A DNA stretch of 64,000 nucleotides from Citrobacter amalonaticus. GTDB taxonomy: Bacteria; Pseudomonadota; Gammaproteobacteria; Enterobacterales; Enterobacteriaceae. This document shows, piece by piece, positions 1 to 9,255 of this stretch. The stretch covers positions 2,666,001 to 2,730,000 of the forward strand of contig NZ_AP024585.1 of NCBI RefSeq assembly GCF_018323885.1, written 5' to 3'. Position 1 is the first letter of the stretch. Every line of letters begins with the position of its first letter. Made by a program: the position numbers and the translations under genes. Under the pieces are notes generated by a model that searched no databases, was not told the DNA's origin, and saw only the letters and a program-made list of their open reading frames with translations.

Positions 1-99
1 CGCCTGACCGCTGCTCATACCCTGTGACATCAGTTCCTGAATACGCTCAACCGCTTTCTGTTGCTGTTCGTGACTGAGTGAAGGTAAACCTGCAAACAT
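1..99 (-). CDS. yoaH: YoaH family protein, 5' part only
   Basis: The first 33 codons, read leftward from an ATG at 97-99, begin [20 protein letters not shown] and match the start of the small uncharacterised YoaH protein (about 59 residues in E. coli). The rest lies outside the window. It is divergent from pabB, as in E. coli, with about 70 bases between the two starts. Its function is unknown. Confidence 0.9.
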
Positions 100-172
100 C
101 GTTAACTCCTGCTAAATTGTCTGCGCTAATTATTTCATGCAACCCGGAACATAGCCAGTACAGTCAGGATCA

Positions 173-1534
173 ATGAAGACGTTATCTCCCGCTATTATCA
201 CGCTCCCCTGGCGTCAGGACGCCGCCGAACAGTATTTCGCGCCAATAAGCCATCTGCCGTGGGCAATGCTGCTGCATTCCGGTCACGCGGATCACCCACA
301 TAGCCGTTTTGACATTGTGGTAGCCGATCCGCTTTGCACCGTGAAAACGCACGGCGAAACCACGCAGATTCGCGATGCGCAAGGCTGTCGTCTTACTCAT
401 GACGATCCGCTGGCCGTACTGCAAAGCACACTGACCGCGCTGAATCTTCAGCCGCCAGTGAACGCCGATTTACCGTTCCAGGGTGGCGCGCTGGGGTTAT
501 TTGGCTACGATCTGGGACGCCGCTTCGAATCTTTGCCCAGCTATGCCCGGCAGGATATCGCGCTGGCGGACATGGCGATAGGCCTCTACGACTGGGCGCT
601 GATTGTCGATCATCAGCGCCAGACCGTGAGCTTACTCAGCCACACGGACGCCCACGCCAGACTCGCCTGGCTGGAAAGCCAGCAACCTCCTGCGCGTGTG
701 CCGTTCAGGTTAACCACCGACTGGCAATCGAACATGACGCGTGAGCAATACGGCGAAAAATTCCGCCAGGTGCAGGCGTATCTGCACAGTGGCGACTGCT
801 ATCAGGTCAATCTGGCCCAGCGTTTTCAGGCGTCTTATCAGGGCGATGAGTGGCTGGCCTTCGCGCGGCTCAATCAGGCGAACCGCGCCCCGTTCAGCGC
901 GTTTTTACGCCTGGATGACGGCGCCATTCTGAGCCTGTCGCCTGAACGGTTTATTCTTCTGGCTGATGGCGACATTCAGACCCGCCCCATTAAGGGCACC
1001 CTGCCGCGATTGCCGCAGGAAGAGGCAGACCGGAAACAGGCGCAGAAACTGGCGAACTCAGCAAAGGATCGGGCGGAAAACGTAATGATTGTCGATCTGA
1101 TGCGCAACGACATTGGTCGCGTGGCGGTACCGGGCTCGGTGAAGGTGCCGGAACTGTTCGTGGTTGAACCCTTCCCGGCGGTGCATCATCTGGTCAGCAC
1201 CGTGATCGCGCGGTTACCCCCCACGCGGCATGCCAGTGACCTGCTCCGCGCCGCGTTTCCGGGCGGCTCGATTACCGGGGCACCGAAAGTGCGCGCCATG
1301 GAAATTATTGATGAGCTGGAACCCCACCGCCGTAACGCCTGGTGCGGCAGCATCGGTTATCTGAGCGTCTGCGGCAATATGGATACCAGCATTACCATCC
1401 GCACCCTGACCGCCGTGAACGGTCAACTGTACTGTTCCGCTGGCGGCGGTATTGTCGCCGATAGCGAGGAACAGGCGGAATATCAGGAAACCTTTGATAA
1501 AGTGAATCGTATCCTGCAACAACTGGAGAACTGA
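173..1534 (+). CDS. pabB: Aminodeoxychorismate synthase component I
   Basis: PabB joins with the glutaminase PabA to convert chorismate and ammonia to 4-amino-4-deoxychorismate, the precursor of p-aminobenzoate and folate. The protein is 453 residues, the E. coli length. The N-terminal anthranilate synthase-like domain is followed by the chorismate-binding domain, with the PIKGT motif whose lysine is catalytic in PabB (about residue 274) and a GGSITGAPK segment near the C-terminus. nudL starts 3 bases after its stop, so the two are probably co-transcribed. Confidence 0.97.
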   Translation: MKTLSPAIITLPWRQDAAEQYFAPISHLPWAMLLHSGHADHPHSRFDIVVADPLCTVKTHGETTQIRDAQGCRLTHDDPLAVLQSTLTALNLQPPVNADLPFQGGALGLFGYDLGRRFESLPSYARQDIALADMAIGLYDWALIVDHQRQTVSLLSHTDAHARLAWLESQQPPARVPFRLTTDWQSNMTREQYGEKFRQVQAYLHSGDCYQVNLAQRFQASYQGDEWLAFARLNQANRAPFSAFLRLDDGAILSLSPERFILLADGDIQTRPIKGTLPRLPQEEADRKQAQKLANSAKDRAENVMIVDLMRNDIGRVAVPGSVKVPELFVVEPFPAVHHLVSTVIARLPPTRHASDLLRAAFPGGSITGAPKVRAMEIIDELEPHRRNAWCGSIGYLSVCGNMDTSITIRTLTAVNGQLYCSAGGGIVADSEEQAEYQETFDKVNRILQQLEN

Positions 1535-1537
1535 GAC

Positions 1538-2116
1538 ATGGAGAACAAGAGCCTGACGCTGGATGATTTTCTATCGCGCTTCCAACTTTTGCGCCCGCAG
1601 ATTAATCGCGAGTCGCTGAACCTGCGCCAGGCCGCCGTGCTCATTCCCGTGGTTCGCCGCCCCCAGCCAGGGCTGCTGTTGACCCAGCGTTCGGTGCATT
1701 TACGCAAACACGCCGGGCAGGTGGCCTTCCCCGGCGGCGCGGTTGACAGCACCGACGCCTCTCTCATCGCCGCCGCGCTGCGTGAAGCCGAAGAAGAAGT
1801 GGCAATCCCGCCTGAAGCCGTTGATGTGATCGGCGTGCTGCCGCCGGTGGACAGCGTGACCGGCTTCCAGGTCACGCCGGTAGTGGGCATTATTCCGCCT
1901 AATCTGCCTTACCGCGCCAGCGAAGACGAGGTTTCCGCCGTCTTTGAAATGCCGCTGGCGCAGGCGCTGCATTTAGGCCGCTATCACCCGCTGGATGTCT
2001 GGCGTCGCGGGGATTCGCATCGCGTGTGGCTTTCCTGGTATGAGCATTATTTCGTCTGGGGAATGACCGCCGGAATTATTCGTGAACTGGCGCTACAAAT
2101 TGGTGTGAAGCCCTGA
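1538..2116 (+). CDS. nudL: Nudix hydrolase NudL (YeaB), CoA-diphosphatase type
   Basis: A 192-residue Nudix hydrolase. The Nudix box lies at about residues 66-88, from [12 protein letters not shown] to REAEEEV, giving the glutamates that bind divalent metal. The nearby sequence around [22 protein letters not shown] is typical of the subfamily that cleaves coenzyme A-like diphosphates. The exact substrate is inferred from the family. The start lies 3 bases after the pabB stop, which suggests one operon. Confidence 0.93.
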   Translation: MENKSLTLDDFLSRFQLLRPQINRESLNLRQAAVLIPVVRRPQPGLLLTQRSVHLRKHAGQVAFPGGAVDSTDASLIAAALREAEEEVAIPPEAVDVIGVLPPVDSVTGFQVTPVVGIIPPNLPYRASEDEVSAVFEMPLAQALHLGRYHPLDVWRRGDSHRVWLSWYEHYFVWGMTAGIIRELALQIGVKP

Positions 2117-2301
2117 CTATACTTATCTTTACGCGCAGAAGACACAACCTGAAACTCCCGTCACAACATTAGTAAAAACGCGGTTACCCATTAGTTTAAT
2201 TCATGTGAATAGTTAAGCCGATCCCCGCGTTCCCTCTTACACTATGCGCAGTTATTACATCGTTTCTGGAAGTTTCCAGTCACCCTGTCAGGAGTATTAT
2301 C

Positions 2302-3666
2302 GTGATTAGTCTATTCGACATGTTTAAGGTGGGGATTGGTCCCTCATCTTCCCATACTGTAGGGCCTATGAAGGCGGGTAAACAGTTCGTCGATGACCTG
2401 GTCGAAAAAGGATTACTGGATAGCGTTACTCGTGTTGCCGTCGACGTGTATGGTTCACTGTCGCTCACGGGTAAAGGTCACCACACCGATATCGCCATTA
2501 TTATGGGTCTGGCAGGCAATGAGCCAGCCACCGTGGATATTGATAGTATCCCAGGTTTCATTCGCGACGTAGAGACGCGCGGTCGCCTGCTGCTGGCGCA
2601 CGGTCAGCACGAAGTGGATTTCCCCCAAAACGACGGCATGCGTTTTCATAACGGCAACCTGCCGCTGCACGAAAACGGCATGCAGATCCATGCCTATAAC
2701 GGCGATGCCGTCGTTTACAGCAAAACCTACTACTCCATCGGCGGCGGTTTTATCGTCGATGAAGAGCACTTTGGTCAGGATGCGGCAAATGAGGTAAGCG
2801 TTCCTTATCCGTTCAAATCTGCAACCGAGTTGCTGGAGTACTGCAACAACACTGGCCTGTCCCTTTCCGGACTGGCGATGCAGAACGAACTGGCCTTGCA
2901 CGACAAAAAAGAGATTGAAGAATACTTCGGTCACGTCTGGCAGACCATGCAGGCCTGTATCGATCGCGGTATGAATACCGAAGGCGTGTTGCCGGGTCCA
3001 CTGCGCGTTCCGCGTCGCGCCTCTGCGCTGCGTCGGATGTTGGTTTCCAGCGATAAGCTCTCTAACGACCCGATGAATGTGATCGACTGGGTGAACATGT
3101 TCGCCCTCGCGGTCAACGAAGAGAACGCGGCAGGCGGTCGGGTGGTCACCGCGCCAACCAATGGCGCGTGCGGTATCGTGCCAGCCGTTCTGGCCTACTA
3201 CGATCACTTTATTGAGTCCGTCAGTCCCGATATTTATACCCGCTACTTCCTGGCGGCAGGCGCCATCGGCGCGTTGTATAAGATGAATGCCTCGATTTCG
3301 GGAGCGGAAGTCGGCTGTCAGGGCGAAGTGGGCGTGGCTTGCTCAATGGCGGCGGCCGGTCTTGCGGAACTGCTGGGCGCGAGCCCGGAGCAGGTGTGTG
3401 TCGCCGCTGAAATTGGCATGGAGCATAACCTGGGGCTGACCTGCGACCCGGTTGCCGGTCAGGTGCAGGTACCGTGCATTGAACGTAATGCAATTGCCTC
3501 TGTAAAAGCGATCAATGCCGCACGGATGGCGATGCGTCGTACCAGCGCACCGCGCGTCTCACTGGATAAAGTCATCGAAACGATGTACGAAACCGGTAAG
3601 GATATGAACGCCAAATACCGCGAAACCTCACGCGGTGGTCTGGCGATTAAAGTTCAGTGTGACTAA
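2302..3666 (+). CDS. sdaA: L-serine ammonia-lyase (deaminase) 1
   Basis: SdaA deaminates L-serine to pyruvate and ammonia in the cytoplasm using an oxygen-labile 4Fe-4S cluster. The 454-residue protein starts at GTG 2302, preceded by CAGGAG. It opens with the N-terminal beta domain (MISLFDMFKVGIGPSSSHTVGP). The C-terminal alpha domain carries the cysteines of the family, including those in NGACGI and LTCDPVAG. The 185-base upstream region has promoter-like A+T-rich sequence. In E. coli this gene is controlled by Lrp and glycine/leucine. No clear operator was assigned here. Confidence 0.97.
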   Translation: MISLFDMFKVGIGPSSSHTVGPMKAGKQFVDDLVEKGLLDSVTRVAVDVYGSLSLTGKGHHTDIAIIMGLAGNEPATVDIDSIPGFIRDVETRGRLLLAHGQHEVDFPQNDGMRFHNGNLPLHENGMQIHAYNGDAVVYSKTYYSIGGGFIVDEEHFGQDAANEVSVPYPFKSATELLEYCNNTGLSLSGLAMQNELALHDKKEIEEYFGHVWQTMQACIDRGMNTEGVLPGPLRVPRRASALRRMLVSSDKLSNDPMNVIDWVNMFALAVNEENAAGGRVVTAPTNGACGIVPAVLAYYDHFIESVSPDIYTRYFLAAGAIGALYKMNASISGAEVGCQGEVGVACSMAAAGLAELLGASPEQVCVAAEIGMEHNLGLTCDPVAGQVQVPCIERNAIASVKAINAARMAMRRTSAPRVSLDKVIETMYETGKDMNAKYRETSRGGLAIKVQCD

Positions 3667-3699
3667 ATACTTCAGCAAGCGACGCTAATACTTTTTCCT

Positions 3700-3729
3700 C
3701 GCCCATCTGCAACGGATGGGCGAAATTTT
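3700..3729 (+). terminator. Probable sdaA terminator
   Basis: An 8-bp stem CGCCCATC / GATGGGCG with a short loop begins about 33 bases after the sdaA stop and is followed by GAAATTTTG. The U-tract is short, so termination may be partial. Confidence 0.55.
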
Positions 3730-3817
3730 GCCCCCTTTCTCGTCTGCTCGCCAATTCCCCACTACACTTGCTCTGTTACGGTTGGCTTTTGTGGCTGACG
3801 GTTATCAGGCGGCCCGC

Positions 3818-5416
3818 ATGCAGACAGCACAACGGATCATAAAAAAATATCGTCGCAAACGTTTTATCCTGTGCATACTTTGCGCGCTCATTACGCTCAT
3901 CCTGACCCTGGGCGTCCGATTTATTTCACAGCGCAATTTAAATCACCACCACACCGTTACCTTTGCCTCCAGGGCGGTCGCCACGCTCGATGAAGTACTG
4001 CGTCCGTTGCAGAATGGTCGCGATATCCTGTTACCACTGATTGGCCTTCCCTGCTCCGCTACGCATCTCCCGCTGCGCAAACAGGCTGCCAGACTGCAAA
4101 CGGTACGCGCAATTGCCCTGGTCCAGCGCGGCATACTGTACTGTTCCAGCGTCTTTGGCTATCGCAATATCCCGGTTCATCAGCTTCAGCCCGACCTCCC
4201 TACCGCAAACGCGCAACTGCTGTTGTCCACCGATCCACTGCTGATTAAAGGCAGCCCGATTCTCGTCCAGTGGTACCCGGCCTCTCCCGACGGAAAGGAC
4301 GGAATACTGGAGATTATCAATATCGACCTGCTTACCAGGCTGCTGCTGGAACCGCGTAAGCCGCAGATTACCGCTGCCAGCCTGACAGTCGGCAACCGAC
4401 ATTTAATTTACGGGAGCGGCGTAGTACAGCGCCTGCCTGCGCTCAACGATGAGCAACGCTATCAACTCACCTCACAGCACTATCCCTTTACTATTAGCGT
4501 GACCGGGCCAGCGGCAGAGGCTCTGGCGATCAAAGCCCTGCCCGCGCAGTTGCCGCTGGCATTATTGCTCAGTCTGCTGGTGGGCTATCTGGCGTGGCTG
4601 GCCACCGCCAGTCGAATGAGTTTTTCCTGGGAGATTAACCTCGCGCTGGCACAGCGCGAATTTGAGCTTTTTTGCCAGCCGCTACTGAACGGGCGGACCG
4701 GACAGTGCATGGGGGTGGAGATCCTGCTGCGCTGGAATAATCCACGTCAGGGGTGGATTTCACCGGACGTCTTTATCCCGATTGCCGAAGAGCATCACCA
4801 GATCGCACCACTGACGCGTTATGTGCTAGCGGAAACCATTCGGCAACGTCATTTTTTCCCCATGAGCAGCCAGTTTCATATTGGTATTAATGTCGCTGCC
4901 AGCCATTTTCAGCAGGGTGAATTGCTAAAAGATCTCGATCAGTACTGGTTCAGTCAGCAGCCCATTCAGCAACTGGTGATAGAACTGACCGAGCGGGATG
5001 CGCTGCAGGATGTTGATTACCGAATCGTTCACGCGTTGCAACGGCAAAACATCAAGCTGGCGATCGATGATTTTGGAACCGGCAACAGTTCATTGTCATG
5101 GCTGGAAAAGTTGCGCCCTGACATTCTGAAAATTGATAAGTCTTTTACCCATGCGATTGGTACTGATGCGGTCAATTCAACGGTGACCGACATCATCATC
5201 GCCCTTGGGCAACGACTGAATATCGAACTGGTCGCGGAGGGAGTTGAAACGCAGGAGCAGGCGCAGCATCTGCGTCGCCACGGTGTGGATTTACTGCAGG
5301 GATTTTTATTTGCGAAGCCGATGCCGCTGCGCGATTTTCCGCAGTGGCTGGCGGGCAGTAACCCGCCGCCGCCCAGGCATAACGGACGCATCGCGCCCGT
5401 TATGCCCCTGCGTTAG
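3818..5416 (+). CDS. pdeD: CSS-domain cyclic-di-GMP phosphodiesterase
   Basis: A membrane phosphodiesterase that hydrolyses c-di-GMP (formerly YoaD). The frame is open upstream to 3716, but ATG 3818 gives MQTAQRIIKKYRR and 532 residues, the E. coli length. An N-terminal membrane segment is followed by a periplasmic CSS domain with LPCSATHLP and YCSSVFGY, a second membrane segment near residues 250-275, and a cytoplasmic EAL domain. The EAL domain shows EILLRW, the catalytic-site DDFGTGNSS and EGVETQEQ, so it looks enzymatically intact. It converges with yoaE, only 6 bases from that stop. Confidence 0.93.
   Translation: MQTAQRIIKKYRRKRFILCILCALITLILTLGVRFISQRNLNHHHTVTFASRAVATLDEVLRPLQNGRDILLPLIGLPCSATHLPLRKQAARLQTVRAIALVQRGILYCSSVFGYRNIPVHQLQPDLPTANAQLLLSTDPLLIKGSPILVQWYPASPDGKDGILEIINIDLLTRLLLEPRKPQITAASLTVGNRHLIYGSGVVQRLPALNDEQRYQLTSQHYPFTISVTGPAAEALAIKALPAQLPLALLLSLLVGYLAWLATASRMSFSWEINLALAQREFELFCQPLLNGRTGQCMGVEILLRWNNPRQGWISPDVFIPIAEEHHQIAPLTRYVLAETIRQRHFFPMSSQFHIGINVAASHFQQGELLKDLDQYWFSQQPIQQLVIELTERDALQDVDYRIVHALQRQNIKLAIDDFGTGNSSLSWLEKLRPDILKIDKSFTHAIGTDAVNSTVTDIIIALGQRLNIELVAEGVETQEQAQHLRRHGVDLLQGFLFAKPMPLRDFPQWLAGSNPPPPRHNGRIAPVMPLR
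5376..5406. repeat. Perfect 10-bp hairpin in the pdeD 3' end
   Basis: GGCATAACGG (5376-5385) and CCGTTATGCC (5397-5406) form a perfect 10-bp inverted repeat within the last codons of pdeD, just before the convergent yoaE stop. There is no U-tract on either side. It may damp read-through or protect the mRNA 3' end, which is an inference. Confidence 0.5.
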
Positions 5417-5422
5417 AGAGGA

Positions 5423-6982
5423 TTATTCCTCTTCTTCTTGCGCAGGTTGTTCTTTAACAATTCGCACCAGATCCACGCGGTAGTCATTAGCGTCGACAAT
5501 GGTAATGCTCAGCGGAGGAACCTCGATCACATCGCCCGTACGGGGAATGTGACCCTTAGCCGCAATCACCAGTCCCGCGACCGTGGCGATGTCTTCGTCT
5601 TCATCAACCAGGTTATCCACCGCCAGCGCCTGTTGCAGGGCATGCAGATCGGTGCCGCCTTTGACTAACCAGCCTTCGCCGTCAACGGTAATTTCCGGCG
5701 TTTCATCAGCATCCGGGAACTCACCGGCAATGGCTTCAAGGACATCCAGCGGCGTAACCAGCCCCTGCACCACGCCAAATTCGTTGGTGACGATAACAAA
5801 GCTACCGCGTGCACGACGCAGGACACCCAACAGGTTGATAGGGTCCAGCGTTTCCGGCACCACGATAGCCGGTGTAGCCGACGCAATAGCCGCGACGTCA
5901 ACGCCCTCTTCCAGCGCCACCAGCAGCTCTTTCGCCCGCACGATACCGATGATCTCATCCAGTTCGCCACGACACACCGGAAACAGGCTGTGCGGCGAGG
6001 AGAGCAACTGCTCGCGGATCTCATCAACGCTCAGATTAGCATCCACCCAGCTGATTTCACCGCGCGGAGTCATGATGCCGCGCAGCGAGCGCTGTGCCAG
6101 CGTCAGCACGCCGTTAATCATATAGCGTTCTTCTTCCGCAAATGCCCCTTCCGGGATCGGAACGGCGGCCTGGCTGTCGGATTCATGCGCTACCGCCGCC
6201 TGACGTTTACCCCCCATCAGACGCAGGATCGCGTCAGCCGTGCGCGCACGCAGCGGCAGTGTTGACTGATGGCGAATAAAGTTGCGACGCGCAATCTGAT
6301 TAAACACTTCGATAATGATCGAGAAGCCAATCGCGGCGTACAGGTAGCCTTTCGGAATATGGAAACCAAAACCTTCGGCGACCAGGCTCAGACCAATCAT
6401 CAGCAGGAAGCTCAGACAGAGCACCACCACCGTCGGATGTTGGTTGACGAAACGCGTCAGCGGCTTGGATGCCAGCAGCATCACCGCCATCGCGATCACA
6501 ACCGCCGCCATCATCACAGGCAGATGGTTCACCATACCGACGGCAGTAATCACCGCATCCAGCGAGAATACCGCATCCAGGATAACGATCTGCGTCACGA
6601 CCACCCAGAAACTGGCATAACCTTTACCATGCCCGGAATCGTGTTCGCGGTTTTCCAGCCGTTCATGAAGTTCCGTCGTGGCTTTAAACAACAGAAAGAT
6701 CCCCCCCAGCAGCATGATCAGATCGCGACCGGAGAAAGTGAAATCCATGACGGTGAACAGCGGTTGGGTCAGGGTGACCATCCACGAAATAATAGACAGC
6801 AAGGCCAGACGCATCACGAGCGCCAGGGATAAACCAATCAGACGCGCTTTGTCACGCTGCTTCGGCGGCAGCTTATCCGCAAGAATCGCAATAAAAACCA
6901 GGTTATCGATACCCAGGACAATTTCCAGGACGACAAGCGTGAGCAAACCCGCCCAAATCGAGGGGTCCATTAAGAATTCCAT
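5423..6982 (-). CDS. yoaE: TerC-family / CBS-domain membrane protein YoaE
   Basis: A 519-residue inner-membrane protein. Residues 1-240 form a TerC-type membrane domain with about seven hydrophobic segments and the acidic motifs [11 protein letters not shown] and [13 protein letters not shown] seen in metal-export TerC proteins. Two CBS repeats follow (about 300-420), then a CorC/HlyC-type C-terminal domain. The start ATG has a good AGGAG six bases upstream. Function is unproven. The family suggests metal-ion homeostasis or coupling to exporters. Confidence 0.93.
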   Translation of the reverse strand: MEFLMDPSIWAGLLTLVVLEIVLGIDNLVFIAILADKLPPKQRDKARLIGLSLALVMRLALLSIISWMVTLTQPLFTVMDFTFSGRDLIMLLGGIFLLFKATTELHERLENREHDSGHGKGYASFWVVVTQIVILDAVFSLDAVITAVGMVNHLPVMMAAVVIAMAVMLLASKPLTRFVNQHPTVVVLCLSFLLMIGLSLVAEGFGFHIPKGYLYAAIGFSIIIEVFNQIARRNFIRHQSTLPLRARTADAILRLMGGKRQAAVAHESDSQAAVPIPEGAFAEEERYMINGVLTLAQRSLRGIMTPRGEISWVDANLSVDEIREQLLSSPHSLFPVCRGELDEIIGIVRAKELLVALEEGVDVAAIASATPAIVVPETLDPINLLGVLRRARGSFVIVTNEFGVVQGLVTPLDVLEAIAGEFPDADETPEITVDGEGWLVKGGTDLHALQQALAVDNLVDEDEDIATVAGLVIAAKGHIPRTGDVIEVPPLSITIVDANDYRVDLVRIVKEQPAQEEEE

Positions 6983-7161
6983 GACAAGCTCCTGCTTAAG
7001 GAATGGTTAACAGGCGATAAAACACAGTGCAGATAAAACGTGTGGCAAGACATGCCAGACTGGCAGGCGCGATGCGGCCTGAAAGTGAAATGACGTCGGT
7101 GACGATCCATACAGCAGGCTAGTGCCCTATACTCCTGGTTAGTTAAACAGAACGTAAACAT
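6970..7161 (-). CDS. Possible leader ORF overlapping the yoaE start (YoaL-like)
   Basis: An open frame reading toward yoaE ends with TAA at 6970-6972, 13 bases inside yoaE, a geometry that fits translational coupling. The 63-residue product from ATG 7161 is rich in cysteine, histidine and arginine. The frame is open back to 7278, and another ATG lies at 7110. No candidate start has a strong ribosome binding site. E. coli has an annotated small gene yoaL at this location, but I could not confirm identity, so no symbol is given. Confidence 0.35.
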   Translation of the reverse strand: MFTFCLTNQEYRALACCMDRHRRHFTFRPHRACQSGMSCHTFYLHCVLSPVNHSLSRSLSWNS

Positions 7162-7424
7162 AACAGAGGCAACCTGTTTTTGGCAAAGATTTACCTTCCT
7201 TTGCAAAGTGTTGTAACAGGGATATTTTACTCTACGAAATTTCTCATTGCCGAAAACTAAATTACGGATCTTCATCACATAAAATATTTTTTTCGATATC
7301 TAAAATAATTCACGGACATCATATGTTTTTCATTGTAACCCTTATCTGAATCGATTCTGTTGCGGACGGCGATTCAAATACATCTCTCACGTTGATGTGT
7401 TAACGATAATAAAGGAGGTAGCAA
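6983..7424. other. Divergent regulatory region yoaE-manX (442 bases)
   Basis: This gap separates two divergent operons. The yoaE side carries the candidate leader ORF. The manX side is A+T-rich and holds a CRP-like half site and an Mlc-like palindrome (listed separately), then the GGAGGT ribosome binding site of manX. No other gene is visible. Confidence 0.7.
7261..7307 (+). promoter_or_regulatory. manXYZ operator region: Mlc-like palindrome and weak CRP-like site
   Basis: At 7285-7307 the sequence TATTT...AAAATA around CGATATC resembles the Mlc operator consensus (TATTT-TT-AA-AAATA) and the known E. coli manX site in the same place. A TCACA half-site with a poor partner lies at 7261-7281, where CRP would be expected. 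Mlc repression relieved by PTS sugars is the established control of this operon in E. coli. The assignment here is by resemblance. Confidence 0.55.
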
Positions 7425-8393
7425 GTGACCATTGCTATTGTTATAGGCACACATGGTTGGGCTGCAGAGCAGTTACTCAAGACAGCAGAAATGCTGTTAG
7501 GCGAGCAGGAAAACGTCGGCTGGATCGATTTCGTGCCCGGCGAAAATGCCGAAACGCTGATTGAAAAGTACAACGCTCAGTTGGCAAAACTCGATACCAG
7601 TAACGGCGTGCTGTTTCTCGTCGATACATGGGGAGGCAGTCCGTTCAACGCTGCCAGCCGCATTGTCGTCGACAAAGAACAGTATGAAGTGATTGCCGGG
7701 GTGAACATCCCTATGCTGGTCGAAACGCTGATGGCGCGTGACGACAACCCAAGCTTCGATGAACTGGTCGCGCTGGCAGTTGAAACCGGTCGCGAAGGCG
7801 TGAAAGCGCTGAAAGCGAAACCGGTGGAAAAAGCCGCCCCTGCCCCCGTCGCAACGGCCCCCAAAGCCGCGGCCCCGGCAAAACCAATGGGACCGAACGA
7901 TTATATGCAAATCGGTCTTGCCCGTATTGATGACCGTTTGATCCATGGTCAGGTGGCTACCCGCTGGACCAAAGAAACCAACGTGACCCGCATTATCGTA
8001 GTCAGCGATGAAGTGGCGGCAGACACCGTGCGTAAAACGCTGTTGACGCAGGTGGCGCCTCCTGGCGTGACCGCTCACGTGGTGGATGTTGCCAAGATGA
8101 TTCGCGTTTACAACAACCCGAAATACGCGGGCGAACGTGTAATGCTGCTGTTCACCAATCCGACCGATGTTGAACGCATTGTCGAAGGCGGCGTAAAAAT
8201 CACCTCCGTAAACATTGGCGGCATGGCTTTCCGTCAGGGTAAAACGCAGGTCAACAACGCCATCTCTGTCGATGAGAAAGACATCGAAGCCTTTAACAAA
8301 CTTAATGCCCGCGGTATTGAGCTTGAGGCGCGTAAAGTGTCAACCGATCAGAAACTGAAAATGATGGATTTGATTGCCAAAGTGGGCAAGTAA
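7425..8393 (+). CDS. manX: Mannose PTS IIAB subunit
   Basis: Cytoplasmic phosphocarrier of the mannose/glucose/glucosamine PTS. It starts at GTG 7425 after GGAGGT and is 322 residues. The IIA domain (about 1-130) has the HPr-accepting His10 in GTHGW. An Ala/Pro/Lys-rich hinge (about 132-155) leads to the IIB domain, whose phosphorylated histidine is in DDRLIHGQ near residue 174. It is the first gene of manXYZ, and phosphate passes from IIB to the sugar in the ManYZ pore. Confidence 0.97.
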   Translation: MTIAIVIGTHGWAAEQLLKTAEMLLGEQENVGWIDFVPGENAETLIEKYNAQLAKLDTSNGVLFLVDTWGGSPFNAASRIVVDKEQYEVIAGVNIPMLVETLMARDDNPSFDELVALAVETGREGVKALKAKPVEKAAPAPVATAPKAAAPAKPMGPNDYMQIGLARIDDRLIHGQVATRWTKETNVTRIIVVSDEVAADTVRKTLLTQVAPPGVTAHVVDVAKMIRVYNNPKYAGERVMLLFTNPTDVERIVEGGVKITSVNIGGMAFRQGKTQVNNAISVDEKDIEAFNKLNARGIELEARKVSTDQKLKMMDLIAKVGK

Positions 8394-8451
8394 CCCCTGG
8401 CATTGAATGAGCTTTCACACTTAAGGCTGTTATAGCAATAGGAGAAGTACA

Positions 8452-9252
8452 ATGGAGATTACCACTCTTCAGATTGTGCTGGTGTTCATCGTCGCATGTA
8501 TCGCGGGTATGGAGTCGGTACTCGATGAATTTCAGTTCCACCGCCCACTGGTGGCCTGTACGCTGATTGGTGCCGTTCTCGGGGATATGAAAACCGGTAT
8601 TATCATCGGTGGTACCCTGGAAATGATCGCCCTTGGCTGGATGAACATCGGTGCTGCCGTTGCACCTGATGCCGCACTGGCGTCCATTATCTCTACCGTT
8701 CTGGTTATTGCGGGTCACCAAAGCATCGGTGCCGGTATCGCGCTGGCGATTCCGCTGGCTGCAGCAGGCCAGGTTCTGACGATCATCGTTCGTACTATCA
8801 CCGTGGCATTCCAGCACGCGGCGGATAAAGCGGCGGAAAACGGTAACCTGACAGCGCTCTCCTGGCTGCATGTCTCTTCCCTGTTCCTGCAGGCGATGCG
8901 TATCGCTATCCCGGCGGTTATCGTTGCGATTTCCGTAGGCACCAGCGAAGTTCAGGGCATGCTGAATGCGATTCCGGAAGTGGTGACTGGCGGTCTGAAC
9001 ATCGCCGGTGGCATGATCGTTGTGGTCGGTTACGCGATGGTTATCAACATGATGCGTGCAGGCTACCTGATGCCGTTCTTCTACCTCGGCTTCGTGACTG
9101 CGGCATTTACTAACTTCAACCTGGTTGCTCTGGGTGTGATTGGTGCGGTCATGGCCATCCTCTACATCCAACTGAGCCCGAAATATAACCGCGTGGCGGG
9201 TGCACCAGCACAGGCTGCGGGTGACAACTCCCTCGATAACGAACTGGACTAG
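8452..9252 (+). CDS. manY: Mannose PTS IIC subunit
   Basis: A 266-residue integral membrane protein of the EII-Sor/Man IIC family with several long hydrophobic helices and the conserved GTLEMIALGWMNIG segment. With ManZ it forms the inner-membrane sugar channel. In E. coli the same complex also serves lambda DNA entry and some class II bacteriocins. AGGAG precedes the ATG. manZ follows 3 bases after the stop. Confidence 0.97.
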   Translation: MEITTLQIVLVFIVACIAGMESVLDEFQFHRPLVACTLIGAVLGDMKTGIIIGGTLEMIALGWMNIGAAVAPDAALASIISTVLVIAGHQSIGAGIALAIPLAAAGQVLTIIVRTITVAFQHAADKAAENGNLTALSWLHVSSLFLQAMRIAIPAVIVAISVGTSEVQGMLNAIPEVVTGGLNIAGGMIVVVGYAMVINMMRAGYLMPFFYLGFVTAAFTNFNLVALGVIGAVMAILYIQLSPKYNRVAGAPAQAAGDNSLDNELD

Positions 9253-9255
9253 CAG

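Noticed and set aside
6269..6832. Long open frame (187 codons) opposite yoaE
   Set aside because: It lies wholly antisense to a conserved membrane protein, is His/Gln/Arg-rich as expected of a complement frame, and has no ribosome binding site or homology.
8302..9171. Open frame of 289 codons opposite manX/manY
   Set aside because: Composition dominated by His, Asn and Asp, typical of the reverse complement of membrane-protein genes, and it crosses two conserved genes.
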